Below, piece by piece: positions 1 to 7,451 of a DNA stretch of 10,537 nt. The notes beneath the pieces were generated by a model that was not told the DNA's origin, did not search any database, and saw nothing but the letters and a program-made list of their open reading frames with translations. Numbering within the stretch: position 1 is the stretch's first letter; the number at the start of each line of letters is the position of its first letter. Position numbers and translations under genes: made by a program. The stretch lies in assembly GCA_031264715.1 (NCBI GenBank), contig JAISDP010000229.1:1-10537 (forward strand), in the 5' to 3' direction. The stretch comes from Bacteroidales bacterium (GTDB lineage Bacteria > Bacteroidota > Bacteroidia > Bacteroidales > UBA4181).

Positions 1-27
1 TCAAATTTTATACGATTGATATATATA

Positions 28-2415
28 ATGTCAAAAAGAATAAAAGGAATATTAATCCCAATCCCTGTTTCGCTGCTTTTGTTTTGTTTGCAGGCGTTTA
101 CGCAGGTCGATGGGGATAAGAATGTGGTTATTCGCGGCGTCATTACGAATGTAAAAGGCGAGCCGGTAGAATATGCTTCCGTTTACATTAAAAACACGCA
201 ATCGGGTACGCAATCCGACGCCGAAGGGAAGTTTGTTCTTCAGGTTCTTCCGGGCGCGCAAACCTTCTGTGTACAGTCGCTGGGCTATGTTACGTACGAA
301 AAGCAAATAGAACCGAAGCCCCATGGACGGCTTGAGCTGGAAATACATCTGGAAGACAGCCGGCGCCATCTGGACGAAGTTGTTGTTGAAGCCAGAGGCC
401 CCGTGCAGCGTATCCGTGAATCGTCGTTCAATGTGATAGCGGTCAATGCGGAGGCGTTGCATCATACTTCGCTCGATATTTCTCATGCGCTCGACCGCGT
501 TTCCGGCGTAAAGATTCGCGAAACGGGCGGAATGGGCAGCAATTCGCACGTTTCGCTCAACGGATTCAGCGGGAGGCATGTCAAAATTTTTATGGACGGG
601 ATGCCGATGGAAAGCTTCGGCTCGTCGTTCCGGCTGAACAATATCCCGGTTCATATTGCCGAGCGGATTGAAGTTTACAAGGGCGTTGTTCCCATCGAAC
701 TGGGCAGCGACGCTCTGGGCGGCGCAATCAACATCGTTACGGGACAGTCGCGCAGGACTTTTGTCGACGTCTCTTATTCCTACGGCTCGTTCAATACGCA
801 CAAATCGAACATAAGCCTCGGACATACGGCTAAAAACGGTTTTTTTGTACGCCTCAACGCTTATCAGAACTATTCCGACAACAGGTACAGGGTAAAAACC
901 CGCCTGCTCAACCTCGAAACCAACGGCTATTCGCAGGAAGAATCCTGGTTCCGACGGTTTCACGACAATTACCATAACGAGGCGGCGATCGTCAAGGCAG
1001 GCGTTGTGCGCAAGCCGTGGGCCGACCGCTTGCAGGTGGAGTTGACGGTCAGCAAGGAAAAACAGGATATTCAGAATGCCAATCTGATGAAAATAGTGTA
1101 TGGCGGGCGCGAACGAAAGGCGCAAAGCGTAGTCCCCGCGCTCTATTATGAAAAGAGAAACCTGTTTACCGAAGGCTTGAACCTGCGCCTATCGGCCAAT
1201 TACAGCCTTGCCCGAAACAGTAATACGGACACGCTCGCCCGTCAGTACAACTGGCAGGGCGAATACCGCGTCAAGAGTTTCAAAGGCGAAGGACAGTACA
1301 CGATGGGCGAGTATGACAACCGCAACGCATCGGTTTCGACAGGATTGAGCTACCGGTTCAACGAGCGGCACCTGTTTTCTTTCAACAACCTGTACGGCAA
1401 TTTCAGCCGTAAGGCTACCGATGCGGCTGCTAACGCCGAAACAAGCACTGCCGCCACTTTTATGCGCCGGACAAACCTGAAGAACGTATTGGGACTGTCC
1501 TATCGTTTCGAGCCGTCGAAGCGATGGAATGTCTCGGGTTTCGTGAAGCGTTACGACGTGATGGTGCGCGGCCCGATCAACGTATCGACTACGACCACGG
1601 CCACTTATGAGGAACAGAAACGCGATTTCGGCACCACCGGCTACGGAATCGGTGCAACCGTTTTCCCTGTCGCCGAATGGCAACTGAAAGCTTCGCTTGA
1701 AAAAGCCTTCCGCCTGCCTTCGGAAAACGAACTCTTCGGCGACGAATCGCTGGAAACAGGCGATGCAGGCTTAAAGCCGGAAAACAGCCTCAACCTGAAC
1801 GTGAATGTTTCTTACGAGCATACTTTCGGCAAAGCCCATTCCGTCTATTTCGATGCGGGACTGATTTACCGCGATACGCGCGACTATATCCGCCGCCAGA
1901 TAGAACAGCGCTATGGCGGCGCTTTTTACACCAATCACGGGCGGGTGCGCAATTTGGGCGCAGACGTCGAAGCAAGGTATTTCTACAGGAAAACGTTTTC
2001 CGCAGGAGGGAATCTCACGGTTCAGGACATCAGGAATATGGAACGCTACAGCGCTGCCGGCAGGAAACTGATCTACTACCGCGACCGGATGCCGAATGTG
2101 CCTTACCTGTTCGGCAATGTGGATGCAAACTGCCATCTCAATAACTGTTTCGGGCGGGGCAATGTCCTGTCGTTCGGATACAACATGCGCTTCATTCATT
2201 CGTTCTTCCGCGACTGGGAAAGCGAAGGCGGCGACATCATTATCCCGCAGCAGCTTTCGCATGACCTGAGCATCCTGTATTCGATCCGGGACGGACGCTA
2301 CAGCATCGCCGCCGAAGCGCTCAACATCGCCGACGCAATCCTCTACGACAATTACAGCCTGCAAAAGCCGGGACGGAGCTTTTTGGTGAAATTCAGATAT
2401 TCCTTTTACAGATAA
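28..2415 (+). CDS. TonB-dependent outer-membrane receptor with CarboxypepD_reg-like N-terminal domain
   Basis: Predicted 795-residue outer-membrane receptor for TonB-driven import. The start chosen is the ATG at 28: a TTG at 16 is in frame and the frame stays open to the window edge, but residues from ATG28 give a clean signal peptide (KR-rich start, hydrophobic PVSLLLF stretch, likely cleavage after AFTQ, residue 26) and the DNA before it is A/T-rich. Residues about 34-110 form a carboxypeptidase-regulatory-like beta-sandwich (VIRGVITNVKGEPVEYASVYI). LDEVVVEA (115-122) resembles a TonB box or plug entry. The plug follows to about 240, with SLNGFSGRHVKIFMDGMPM and AERIEVYKGVVPIELGSDALGGAINIV as hallmark segments. 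The rest is a barrel rich in alternating aromatic residues and ends in YSFYR. It is not SusC-length. Next to a DUF4374 lipoprotein and a reductase-like membrane protein, a ferric-siderophore or similar metal-chelate substrate is the best inference; the ligand cannot be read from sequence. Confidence 0.95.
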   Translation: MSKRIKGILIPIPVSLLLFCLQAFTQVDGDKNVVIRGVITNVKGEPVEYASVYIKNTQSGTQSDAEGKFVLQVLPGAQTFCVQSLGYVTYEKQIEPKPHGRLELEIHLEDSRRHLDEVVVEARGPVQRIRESSFNVIAVNAEALHHTSLDISHALDRVSGVKIRETGGMGSNSHVSLNGFSGRHVKIFMDGMPMESFGSSFRLNNIPVHIAERIEVYKGVVPIELGSDALGGAINIVTGQSRRTFVDVSYSYGSFNTHKSNISLGHTAKNGFFVRLNAYQNYSDNRYRVKTRLLNLETNGYSQEESWFRRFHDNYHNEAAIVKAGVVRKPWADRLQVELTVSKEKQDIQNANLMKIVYGGRERKAQSVVPALYYEKRNLFTEGLNLRLSANYSLARNSNTDTLARQYNWQGEYRVKSFKGEGQYTMGEYDNRNASVSTGLSYRFNERHLFSFNNLYGNFSRKATDAAANAETSTAATFMRRTNLKNVLGLSYRFEPSKRWNVSGFVKRYDVMVRGPINVSTTTTATYEEQKRDFGTTGYGIGATVFPVAEWQLKASLEKAFRLPSENELFGDESLETGDAGLKPENSLNLNVNVSYEHTFGKAHSVYFDAGLIYRDTRDYIRRQIEQRYGGAFYTNHGRVRNLGADVEARYFYRKTFSAGGNLTVQDIRNMERYSAAGRKLIYYRDRMPNVPYLFGNVDANCHLNNCFGRGNVLSFGYNMRFIHSFFRDWESEGGDIIIPQQLSHDLSILYSIRDGRYSIAAEALNIADAILYDNYSLQKPGRSFLVKFRYSFYR

Positions 2416-2463
2416 TAATTTTTATTCAATTTAATTTTTAATTCAAGTCAAATTCAAAGTTTT

Positions 2464-3771
2464 ATGATTTCAAAGTTCAAACAGTCAATTTCCGCACGCT
2501 CGCTATCCATATTATTATGCGCGTGCTCCCCGTTATTTTTTGCTTCGTGCGACAAAGACGACTCTCCGTCCGAACCCGAAAAACAGGGCGCTTTCTTTAT
2601 TTCGGCTACCGGAGAATCGGCGCAGTACATTCTTCGGGCCGACGACCCCGAAACGGGAGAAATGTCCATTGCCAATAATGTGAAAACGCTCGAACTGTCG
2701 GGATATACGTGGATTTTCAACGCCAACCCCTCGGTTGCTGTCGGGTTGATTTACCAGCAGGGCGACCCCGGCATCGGACTCGGATACGTGGTAGCCGAGG
2801 ACGGCTCGCTGCACGAGTCGGGACAGTTCAACATCACTTCCCGCTTTACCTCCTACGGCTTTTTCGACCGTTACGCCCTGGCCAGCGTTGGCGGCATAAC
2901 GCCTGTAGATGCTTCCGGAGCCGCCCTTACCGACGCCGAAGGCAATGAGCGCACCGATGGCGTTACGTTCACCATCATTGATTTAAAGAATAATTTTGCC
3001 TTGCAGGAAAAAACCATCACGACGCTCAATATTACCGGCAACGGAGGACAGGCCACCCTTTCCGGCATTGTGGACATGGGCAACGGCGAATTTCTTACCG
3101 GGCTGGTCGTTTCGCAGCCGAGAGACCCGAATCAGGGCGGCGGCTCAAGTTCGGGCGCGATCGCTTATCCCGACAGCGTCTGGGTAGCCGCCTTTGACGC
3201 CGGCCTGAACCTGAAACGCATCTATCGCGACGATCGCATCAGTTATTCGTCGGGACGTTTCCGCTCGCAGTATTATTCGCAGATTGCAAAGGCCGACGAT
3301 GGCAGCGTATATGTCTTCTCCGGCTCGTACGAGAGCACAACCACCCGTCCGGCGGGCGCCTTGCGCATCAATAAGGGCGCAACGGCTTTCGACGCTTCGT
3401 ATTATTTCAATATACAGGAAAAAACCGACGGATACAAGTTCCGTAAAGTATGGCACATCACAGGAAATTACTTCCTGCTCGAACTGTACAACGACCTTGT
3501 CCCGGCAGCTACCGGCGCGGCTACGCAATACGGCGTGGCGGATGCTGCCGGCAAAACCTTCAAATGGGTAACAGGTATTCCCGCAAAGGATAAGATCACG
3601 GCTACCGGCCTGCCCGCGCCGTACGGCGGAAAAATGTATTTCCCGATTGCTGCGGAAGCTGCCGATCCTGCCATATATATCATCGATCCGGCAACGGCGG
3701 CGGCAACAAAAGGATTGAGCATTACGGGCGCTACAAGCATTAATGCGATAGGACGGTTAACGCAGGATTAA
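2464..3771 (+). CDS. DUF4374-family surface lipoprotein, XusB-like
   Basis: Predicted 435-residue lipoprotein. The N-terminus has a signal peptide ending in the lipobox FASC with Cys29 as the lipidated residue. It is followed by DKDD, an acidic tract like the lipoprotein export signal that sends Bacteroidota lipoproteins to the cell surface. The body (ISATGESAQYILRADDPETG..., repeated blade-like segments such as GKMYFPIAAEAADPAIYIIDP) matches my recollection of the DUF4374 family, predicted beta-propellers. In Bacteroides thetaiotaomicron the DUF4374 protein XusB binds ferric enterobactin-type siderophores and is encoded with receptor XusA and PepSY protein XusC. A Gly/Ser-rich loop (QGGGSSSG, about 224-231) may be a linker or surface loop. 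It starts 48 bp after the receptor gene and ends 3 bp before the membrane reductase-like gene, so one transcript is likely. Siderophore binding here is inferred from family and context. Confidence 0.88.
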   Translation: MISKFKQSISARSLSILLCACSPLFFASCDKDDSPSEPEKQGAFFISATGESAQYILRADDPETGEMSIANNVKTLELSGYTWIFNANPSVAVGLIYQQGDPGIGLGYVVAEDGSLHESGQFNITSRFTSYGFFDRYALASVGGITPVDASGAALTDAEGNERTDGVTFTIIDLKNNFALQEKTITTLNITGNGGQATLSGIVDMGNGEFLTGLVVSQPRDPNQGGGSSSGAIAYPDSVWVAAFDAGLNLKRIYRDDRISYSSGRFRSQYYSQIAKADDGSVYVFSGSYESTTTRPAGALRINKGATAFDASYYFNIQEKTDGYKFRKVWHITGNYFLLELYNDLVPAATGAATQYGVADAAGKTFKWVTGIPAKDKITATGLPAPYGGKMYFPIAAEAADPAIYIIDPATAAATKGLSITGATSINAIGRLTQD

Positions 3772-3774
3772 GGT

Positions 3775-4929
3775 ATGGTTAAGCTATTCATAGATTTCAT
3801 TCAATTTCTCTACACCCTTGCGCCCCTGTTCGTGGCGCTGGGTGTTTTGACCCTGCTGGCCGTTTTGTTGTCGAAATCAATCAAACGACATGCAACGGTT
3901 TATTACATCGTATTTGCAATTCCCTTTGCCCTGGTCGCGATTCCCTTTATCGGCAGGCTGCTGGGAGTCGAGATGTTCAGCTTCGGCCGCATCCCGTTCC
4001 TGGGCGGCCTCATGAGGGATTATATCCACGCGGGAACGCTGGGTTTCCCCCTGCTGATCATCATCATGTACACGGGCGCTTTAAACCCCAAAAATCCCAT
4101 TGTAAAGAAACTCCTCGGCATACGCAAGGAGTTGTCCATCCTGTCGGGCTTCCCGATATTGACCCATTCGCTGATCCGGGTAACGAACAATTTCCCCGCG
4201 GCGCTCAAGTTTTTTACCGATAACGAAGGATATATGGCAGGCGGGAACGTGACAAGCCCGCTGGGCGCGGGGATATCGAATTTCAGCCTTGTGCTGGGCA
4301 TCGTGCTGCTCATACTGTTCCTTCCCCTTTGGGTCACATCATTCGATTCGGTACGTAAACGCATCGGAGGCGTCAGGTGGAAGAAACTGCAGCGATGGTC
4401 CTATGTCCTGTATGCGCTTTTATTTGTTCATGCGATGGCGCTTCAAGTCGGCGGACTGCTGAATCCGAGAGGCGGCAGGCATGTGCAGATTGAAAACGTT
4501 CAGGCGGTAGAAAATATCCGTAGCCAAACCGGGGCGGAAAACGACGAAACACGGGCAAATCCGGAAAGACGGGGAAGAGGAAGAGAAGCCGCAGAAAGCG
4601 ACCGGGAAACCCGGACCGAGCCGGCGAATCGTCCGGACGGAAGAGAGCGCGTTCGCGAAAATAAAGAAACGGATGCAGGCGGGCGGGATCATGTCCGGGA
4701 TATACAGCCGGAAGGCGGACTCAGTAATAATGCCGGCGTTTCCGCAGCCCCGGGAAGAGGCGGTCATGGACAAAGCGTGGGATTTGCAGATATTAAAACC
4801 AGTCCGCAGGCCAGACAATACATCCATATTATTTCACTTGTCCTGATTTTCGGATCGTACCTGTATCTCCGTCTGCGAAAGGCAGGAACAGACGGGGCAA
4901 AAAGGAAATCCCAAACAGCGGAAGCATGA
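3775..4929 (+). CDS. Ferric-reductase-like polytopic membrane protein with charged internal loop
   Basis: Predicted 384-residue inner-membrane protein. Hydrophobic helices lie at about 10-32, 41-62, 82-101, 118-136, 168-188, 206-226 and 347-367. Segments KELSILSGFPILTHSLIRV and WKKLQRWSYVLYALLFVHAM resemble the YedZ/MsrQ-type ferric reductase transmembrane domain, in which histidines inside helices bind heme b; candidate ligands here are His85, His131 and His219. No FAD/NAD-binding domain is present, so electrons would have to come from quinol or a partner. Residues about 233-346 form a hydrophilic, Arg/Glu/Gly-rich, probably disordered stretch between the sixth and last helix, which is unusual for the family. 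The start codon is 3 bp after the DUF4374 stop, and the end overlaps the next gene. The probable role is reducing iron released from an imported chelate, the job given to PepSY protein XusC in the Xus system. Fold assignment is moderately sure, function inferred. Confidence 0.8.
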   Translation: MVKLFIDFIQFLYTLAPLFVALGVLTLLAVLLSKSIKRHATVYYIVFAIPFALVAIPFIGRLLGVEMFSFGRIPFLGGLMRDYIHAGTLGFPLLIIIMYTGALNPKNPIVKKLLGIRKELSILSGFPILTHSLIRVTNNFPAALKFFTDNEGYMAGGNVTSPLGAGISNFSLVLGIVLLILFLPLWVTSFDSVRKRIGGVRWKKLQRWSYVLYALLFVHAMALQVGGLLNPRGGRHVQIENVQAVENIRSQTGAENDETRANPERRGRGREAAESDRETRTEPANRPDGRERVRENKETDAGGRDHVRDIQPEGGLSNNAGVSAAPGRGGHGQSVGFADIKTSPQARQYIHIISLVLIFGSYLYLRLRKAGTDGAKRKSQTAEA

Positions 4930-5513
4930 GCGGGCTTATTTATAAAATTCTTTTAGGCATGGTGGTTGTCGCCATGAATGTCATTCGTATTCATTACATG
5001 AAGCGATACGGGAAACGGCATCACAAGGAAAAGGAAATCGCCCCGGTACGCGAAAAGCGGCTGACGCAGATGATGTTCGTCGTAATGGCCATACCGGGCG
5101 TCCTTTGGCTTTTCACGCCGTGGCTGTCGTTCGGGCAGTTCGCATTGCCGGACGGCGTGCGGATAGCGGGTTTTGCCGTCGGCGTCTGCGGCATGTGGTG
5201 GTTTTACCGGATACACCGGACGCTGGGCGACAACTGGAGTCCTGTGCTCGAAATACGCACGGAGCATACGCTGATTGTTTCGGGACCTTATAAGAGGGTA
5301 CGGCATCCGATGTATTCCGACATGATCCTGTGGATGGTTTCGTTTGTACTGATCACGGCTAACTGGTTCTACGCAGCCACCCTTTGCATCGGGCTGGCCA
5401 TCCTCTTCGCCGTCCGTATTCCCGACGAGGAAAAGCTGATGACGGAACGTTTCGGCGAACAGTACACAGCGTATATGAAACGGACAAAACGGCTGATTCC
5501 GTACGTGTACTAA
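4926..5513 (+). CDS. Isoprenylcysteine carboxyl methyltransferase (ICMT)-family membrane protein
   Basis: Predicted 195-residue integral membrane protein of the ICMT/phospholipid methyltransferase (PEMT) superfamily. Hydrophobic segments lie near 5-20, 48-65, 78-94 and 133-163. The conserved C-terminal SAM-binding block is clear: LGDNWSP (100-106), GPYKRVRHPMYSD (120-132), then RIPDEEKLMTERFGEQYTAYMKRTKRLIP (164-192), with its Asp-Glu-Glu and Arg residues. Bacterial members are mostly uncharacterised and their methyl acceptors unknown; prenylated CAAX proteins are not expected in bacteria, so the family name should not be taken as the reaction. The ATG overlaps the stop of the ferric-reductase-like gene (ATGA at 4926-4929), indicating translational coupling and a shared transcript with the receptor/DUF4374/reductase genes. 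No substrate can be proposed from sequence alone. Confidence 0.88.
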   Translation: MSGLIYKILLGMVVVAMNVIRIHYMKRYGKRHHKEKEIAPVREKRLTQMMFVVMAIPGVLWLFTPWLSFGQFALPDGVRIAGFAVGVCGMWWFYRIHRTLGDNWSPVLEIRTEHTLIVSGPYKRVRHPMYSDMILWMVSFVLITANWFYAATLCIGLAILFAVRIPDEEKLMTERFGEQYTAYMKRTKRLIPYVY

Positions 5514-5612
5514 ACGCTGGTGCGACGATAATTCATTGATAAATAATCGCATATATGTGCAGGCAAAAACTTTTTTTATGACTTTCAGGTTACAGTTGAA
5601 TGTTTTTTCCCT

Positions 5613-5620
5613 TACTTTTG
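5613..5620 (+). promoter_or_regulatory. Bacteroidota-type -7 element for the MFS gene
   Basis: TACTTTTG matches the Bacteroidota -7 consensus TAnnTTTG and lies 33 bp before the ATG at 5654, giving a predicted leader of roughly 25-30 nt. No convincing -33 TTTG lies at the usual 19-21 bp spacing. Together with the 140-bp gap after the ICMT-family gene, this supports separate transcription of the exporter gene. The leader carries a short inverted repeat, TGAGG (5630-5634) and CCTCA (5643-5647), which could be an operator half-site pair or a small hairpin. Confidence 0.6.
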
Positions 5621-5653
5621 CAGCCGGATTGAGGTCATATAGCCTCATGTATC

Positions 5654-6871
5654 ATGAAAGTAAAAAAACAGGTTTCAAGTGATTTACCGTTAAAAAACAG
5701 TAAGCTTTATTTGCTCTTCACGCTGTCGGCAATGACGGCGTTTGCACCTTTGGTTACAGATATGTATCTGCCGTGCCTGCCCGCATTAACAGCGTATTTC
5801 GATACATCTGTCTCGCTGGTGCAGCTTACCATTTCAACAAGCATGATTGGAATAGCCGCCGGGCAGTTGTTTTTTGGCCCTGTCAGCGATAAGACAGGTC
5901 GCCGCCGACCGCTTTTCGCTTCTTTTGTCCTTTATTTGCTGTCGACCGTTGGCTGTTTGTTTGCCCGGAACATTTACCTGTTAATCGGGTTCCGTTTGTT
6001 GCAGGGGCTGGGGGCTGCCGGCAGCATTGTCATTTCAAGGTCGGTGGCTACCGATTTGTTTCAAGGGAAGGACTTGCTGTCATTTCTTGCGCTGATTGCA
6101 GCCGTGCAGGGCATTGCGCCGATAGTTGCGCCTGTTTCCGGAGGCGTATTGCTGCTGTTTACCGGCTGGAGGGGCATATTCTTTTTCCTCGGCATTCTCG
6201 GACTGTTCGTGTTTGGAGTAAGCGCGTACCTGAAAGAATCGCTTCCGCCCCATAAGCGCGCGAAAATTCCCGCAGTTCATATCTTCAAGCTTTTTGTTCC
6301 TGTCATGAAAAACAGGCTGCTGATGCTTTATATCGCCCTGCTGTCATTTTCCATGGCGATTATGTTTGCCTATATTGCATCGTCGCCTTTTATTTTTCAG
6401 GAACATTACGGCGTTTCGCCTGTCGCATACAGCATCTTTTTTGCCGTCAATGCCTTGGCGCTAACTGTCGGCAATATCCTGTCGGCAAAATTGAAAAATC
6501 CTCGCCGGACATTGAAATACAGCGTGGCAGGGCTGTTTGTTTGCAGCTTGTTGACGGGCGTTACGCTCATATTCGACACATCCGTTGTTTATTTTTGCCT
6601 CGCGCTTTTCATGTCCCTGTTTTTCGCGGGGGCTATCTTTCCTGTTTCCACTAACCTGGCGCTCGATTTGGAGGAAAAATACAAGGGTACGGCATCAGCC
6701 ATTCTTGGCGCAAGCACGTTTTTGGTCGGCGGTATCGTAATGCCCTTGTCGGGAGTGGGGAATATTTTACATTCAACAGCTTATACGATGACCGGAAGCG
6801 CATTGGCGACCCTTATCCTGCTTTTTGCGATTGATAAAACAACGATCAATCCTGACACTCCCTATCTTTAG
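5654..6871 (+). CDS. Bcr/CflA-type MFS multidrug exporter
   Basis: Predicted 405-residue, 12-helix major facilitator superfamily transporter of the drug:H+ antiporter-1 (Bcr/CflA) type. The first helix carries the typical APLVTDMYLPCLPAL segment (31-45). The loop 2-3 motif A is GPVSDKTGRRRP (75-86), followed by FRLLQGLGAAGSIVISRSVATD (113-134), which contains the family's RxxQGxGAA and R(S/A)xxxD features. The length is normal and the frame intact, with a short basic N-terminus. Members export drugs such as bicyclomycin, or sulfonamides and small peptides; the substrate here cannot be told. The gene has its own promoter element and lies downstream of the iron-uptake-like cluster on the same strand. 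Some MFS exporters in such places handle siderophores, but nothing here shows that. The repeat-filled 6872-7604 region follows without a clear U-tract terminator. Confidence 0.9.
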   Translation: MKVKKQVSSDLPLKNSKLYLLFTLSAMTAFAPLVTDMYLPCLPALTAYFDTSVSLVQLTISTSMIGIAAGQLFFGPVSDKTGRRRPLFASFVLYLLSTVGCLFARNIYLLIGFRLLQGLGAAGSIVISRSVATDLFQGKDLLSFLALIAAVQGIAPIVAPVSGGVLLLFTGWRGIFFFLGILGLFVFGVSAYLKESLPPHKRAKIPAVHIFKLFVPVMKNRLLMLYIALLSFSMAIMFAYIASSPFIFQEHYGVSPVAYSIFFAVNALALTVGNILSAKLKNPRRTLKYSVAGLFVCSLLTGVTLIFDTSVVYFCLALFMSLFFAGAIFPVSTNLALDLEEKYKGTASAILGASTFLVGGIVMPLSGVGNILHSTAYTMTGSALATLILLFAIDKTTINPDTPYL

Positions 6872-6886
6872 CCGACGATGAATTGT

Positions 6887-6915
6887 TTTCTACCAATATG
6901 TCGTCCCAGAGGGAC
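6887..6915 (+). repeat. TTTCTA-motif plus hairpin element, copy 1
   Basis: TTTCTACCAATATG (6887-6900) is followed after two bases by a perfect hairpin, GTCCC-AGA-GGGAC (6903-6915). It lies 15 bp after the MFS stop codon. No T-run follows, so it does not look like a classical intrinsic terminator. Four related copies lie further on in this gene-free region, each with a different stem sequence. Confidence 0.75.
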
Positions 6916-6924
6916 TACCCCGTT

Positions 6925-6975
6925 GAGCGGCAACTTAGCGAAGCGATCTCACCGCAGGTAATTGTATTGCCGCTC
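6925..6975. repeat. Long-range inverted repeat GAGCGGCAA / TTGCCGCTC
   Basis: Nine-base perfect inverted arms at 6925-6933 and 6967-6975 enclose 33 bases. The outer context, CCGTTGAGC on the left and GCTCGGAACA on the right, recurs around the hairpin at 7528-7550, where the inner sequence is different. The left arm runs into AACTTAGCGAAGCG (6932-6945), a sequence related to repeats on both sides of cdaA. Confidence 0.7.
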
Positions 6976-7036
6976 GGAACACTGTCGAATTTGTAATCCA
7001 ACAATATATCAGGCTTTTCAGGAACAGATCGCGATA

Positions 7037-7241
7037 GATTCTAAACAGATCCGTCAGATCTATTCGGAATTAACCCCGATTCTAAACAGAATCAATGATT
7101 CTATTCGGGATTGACTCCGATTCTAAACAGAATCAATGATTCTATTCGGAATTGACTCCGATTCTAAACAGAATCATTGATTCTATTCGGAATTGACTCC
7201 GGTTCTAAACAGAATCATTGATTCTATTCGGAATTGACTCC
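7037..7241. repeat. Five tandem 41-bp units with internal palindromes
   Basis: Units start at 7037, 7078, 7119, 7160 and 7201. Units 2-5 are nearly identical and unit 1 is diverged. Each typical unit has GATTCT, AAAC, AGAATC, A or T at the centre, TGATTCT, then ATTCGGAAT and GACTCC. It can therefore fold either as GATTCT/AGAATC (loop AAAC) or as AGAATCA/TGATTCT with a one-base centre. In unit 1 the second palindrome is AGATC-CGTCA-GATCT: both arms changed but still pair. The period is not a multiple of 3, so this is not a protein repeat. There are no unique spacers, so it is not a CRISPR array. A degenerate half unit may precede it (ATCGCGAT near 7029-7036). Confidence 0.9.
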
Positions 7242-7301
7242 TACGGAGATTTCATTGGTGTTTTTGCATTGATTTCTATTGCTATGAATGCCCTAACGGG
7301 C
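7239..7301 (+). repeat. Duplicated block of about 62 bp, copy A
   Basis: The block runs from TCCTACGGAG through GCATTGATTTCTATTG to the hairpin GCCCTAACGGGC. Copy B at 7451-7514 differs at only a few positions and by one base in length. Copy A begins at the end of the last 41-bp unit, where the two together create CTCC-TAC-GGAG (7238-7248). The second half, TTTCTATTGCTATG (7273-7286) plus hairpin 7290-7301, is copy 2 of the TTTCTA-motif/hairpin family. Confidence 0.85.
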
Positions 7302-7366
7302 AAAATACGCACGGAATGTTTCGCTCTTGCGGCATCACAAGACGGTTGGTAGAAGAATCGAGCGAA

Positions 7367-7397
7367 TTTCCCGGCAGGGAAACCATATCAATAGAAA
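7367..7397 (-). repeat. TTTCTA-motif plus hairpin element, minus-strand copy
   Basis: On the minus strand TTTCTATTGATATG (7384-7397) precedes the perfect hairpin TTTCCC-TGCC-GGGAAA (7367-7382); motif and stem share two bases on this reading. Its motif forms a 15-bp perfect inverted repeat with copy 3: CATATCAATAGAAAT at 7384-7398 pairs with 7485-7499. Confidence 0.75.
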
Positions 7398-7419
7398 TAT
7401 ACAGTTGACCCACGGACAA

Positions 7420-7451
7420 AAACCCCGTATGGGGTTTCATATCATGAATTT
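7420..7451 (-). repeat. Degenerate motif plus strong hairpin, minus-strand copy
   Basis: The hairpin AAACCCC-GTAT-GGGGTTT (7420-7437) is perfect, with 7-bp arms. On the minus strand it is preceded by AAATTCATGATATG (7438-7451), which keeps only the GATATG end of the family motif. It is assigned to the family on that end, the spacing and the hairpin. Confidence 0.55.

Noticed and set aside
52..1125. 357-codon open frame on the minus strand
   Set aside because: It is antisense to the receptor gene, whose domains are unmistakable; its translation has no recognisable features.
5561..5580. Terminator after the ICMT-family gene based on the T-run at 5571-5577
   Set aside because: No stable G+C stem precedes the T-run; only A-T pairing with the adjacent A-run is possible.
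4953..5648. 231-codon open frame on the minus strand
   Set aside because: It is antisense to the ICMT-family gene with its conserved SAM-binding block; the product is Arg/His/Pro-rich as expected of a shadow frame.
6903..6915. Intrinsic terminator for the MFS gene
   Set aside because: The hairpin is only 5 bp and no T-run follows; it fits better as part of the repeat family.
6983..7113. Degraded coiled-coil protein reading frame (QAFQEQIAIDSKQIRQIYSEL...)
   Set aside because: It has no plausible start, ends in a stop within the second unit, and the 41-bp period breaks the frame at every unit, so translation is probably incidental.
7037..7241. CRISPR array
   Set aside because: The 41-bp units follow each other directly with no unique spacers, and no cas genes are nearby.
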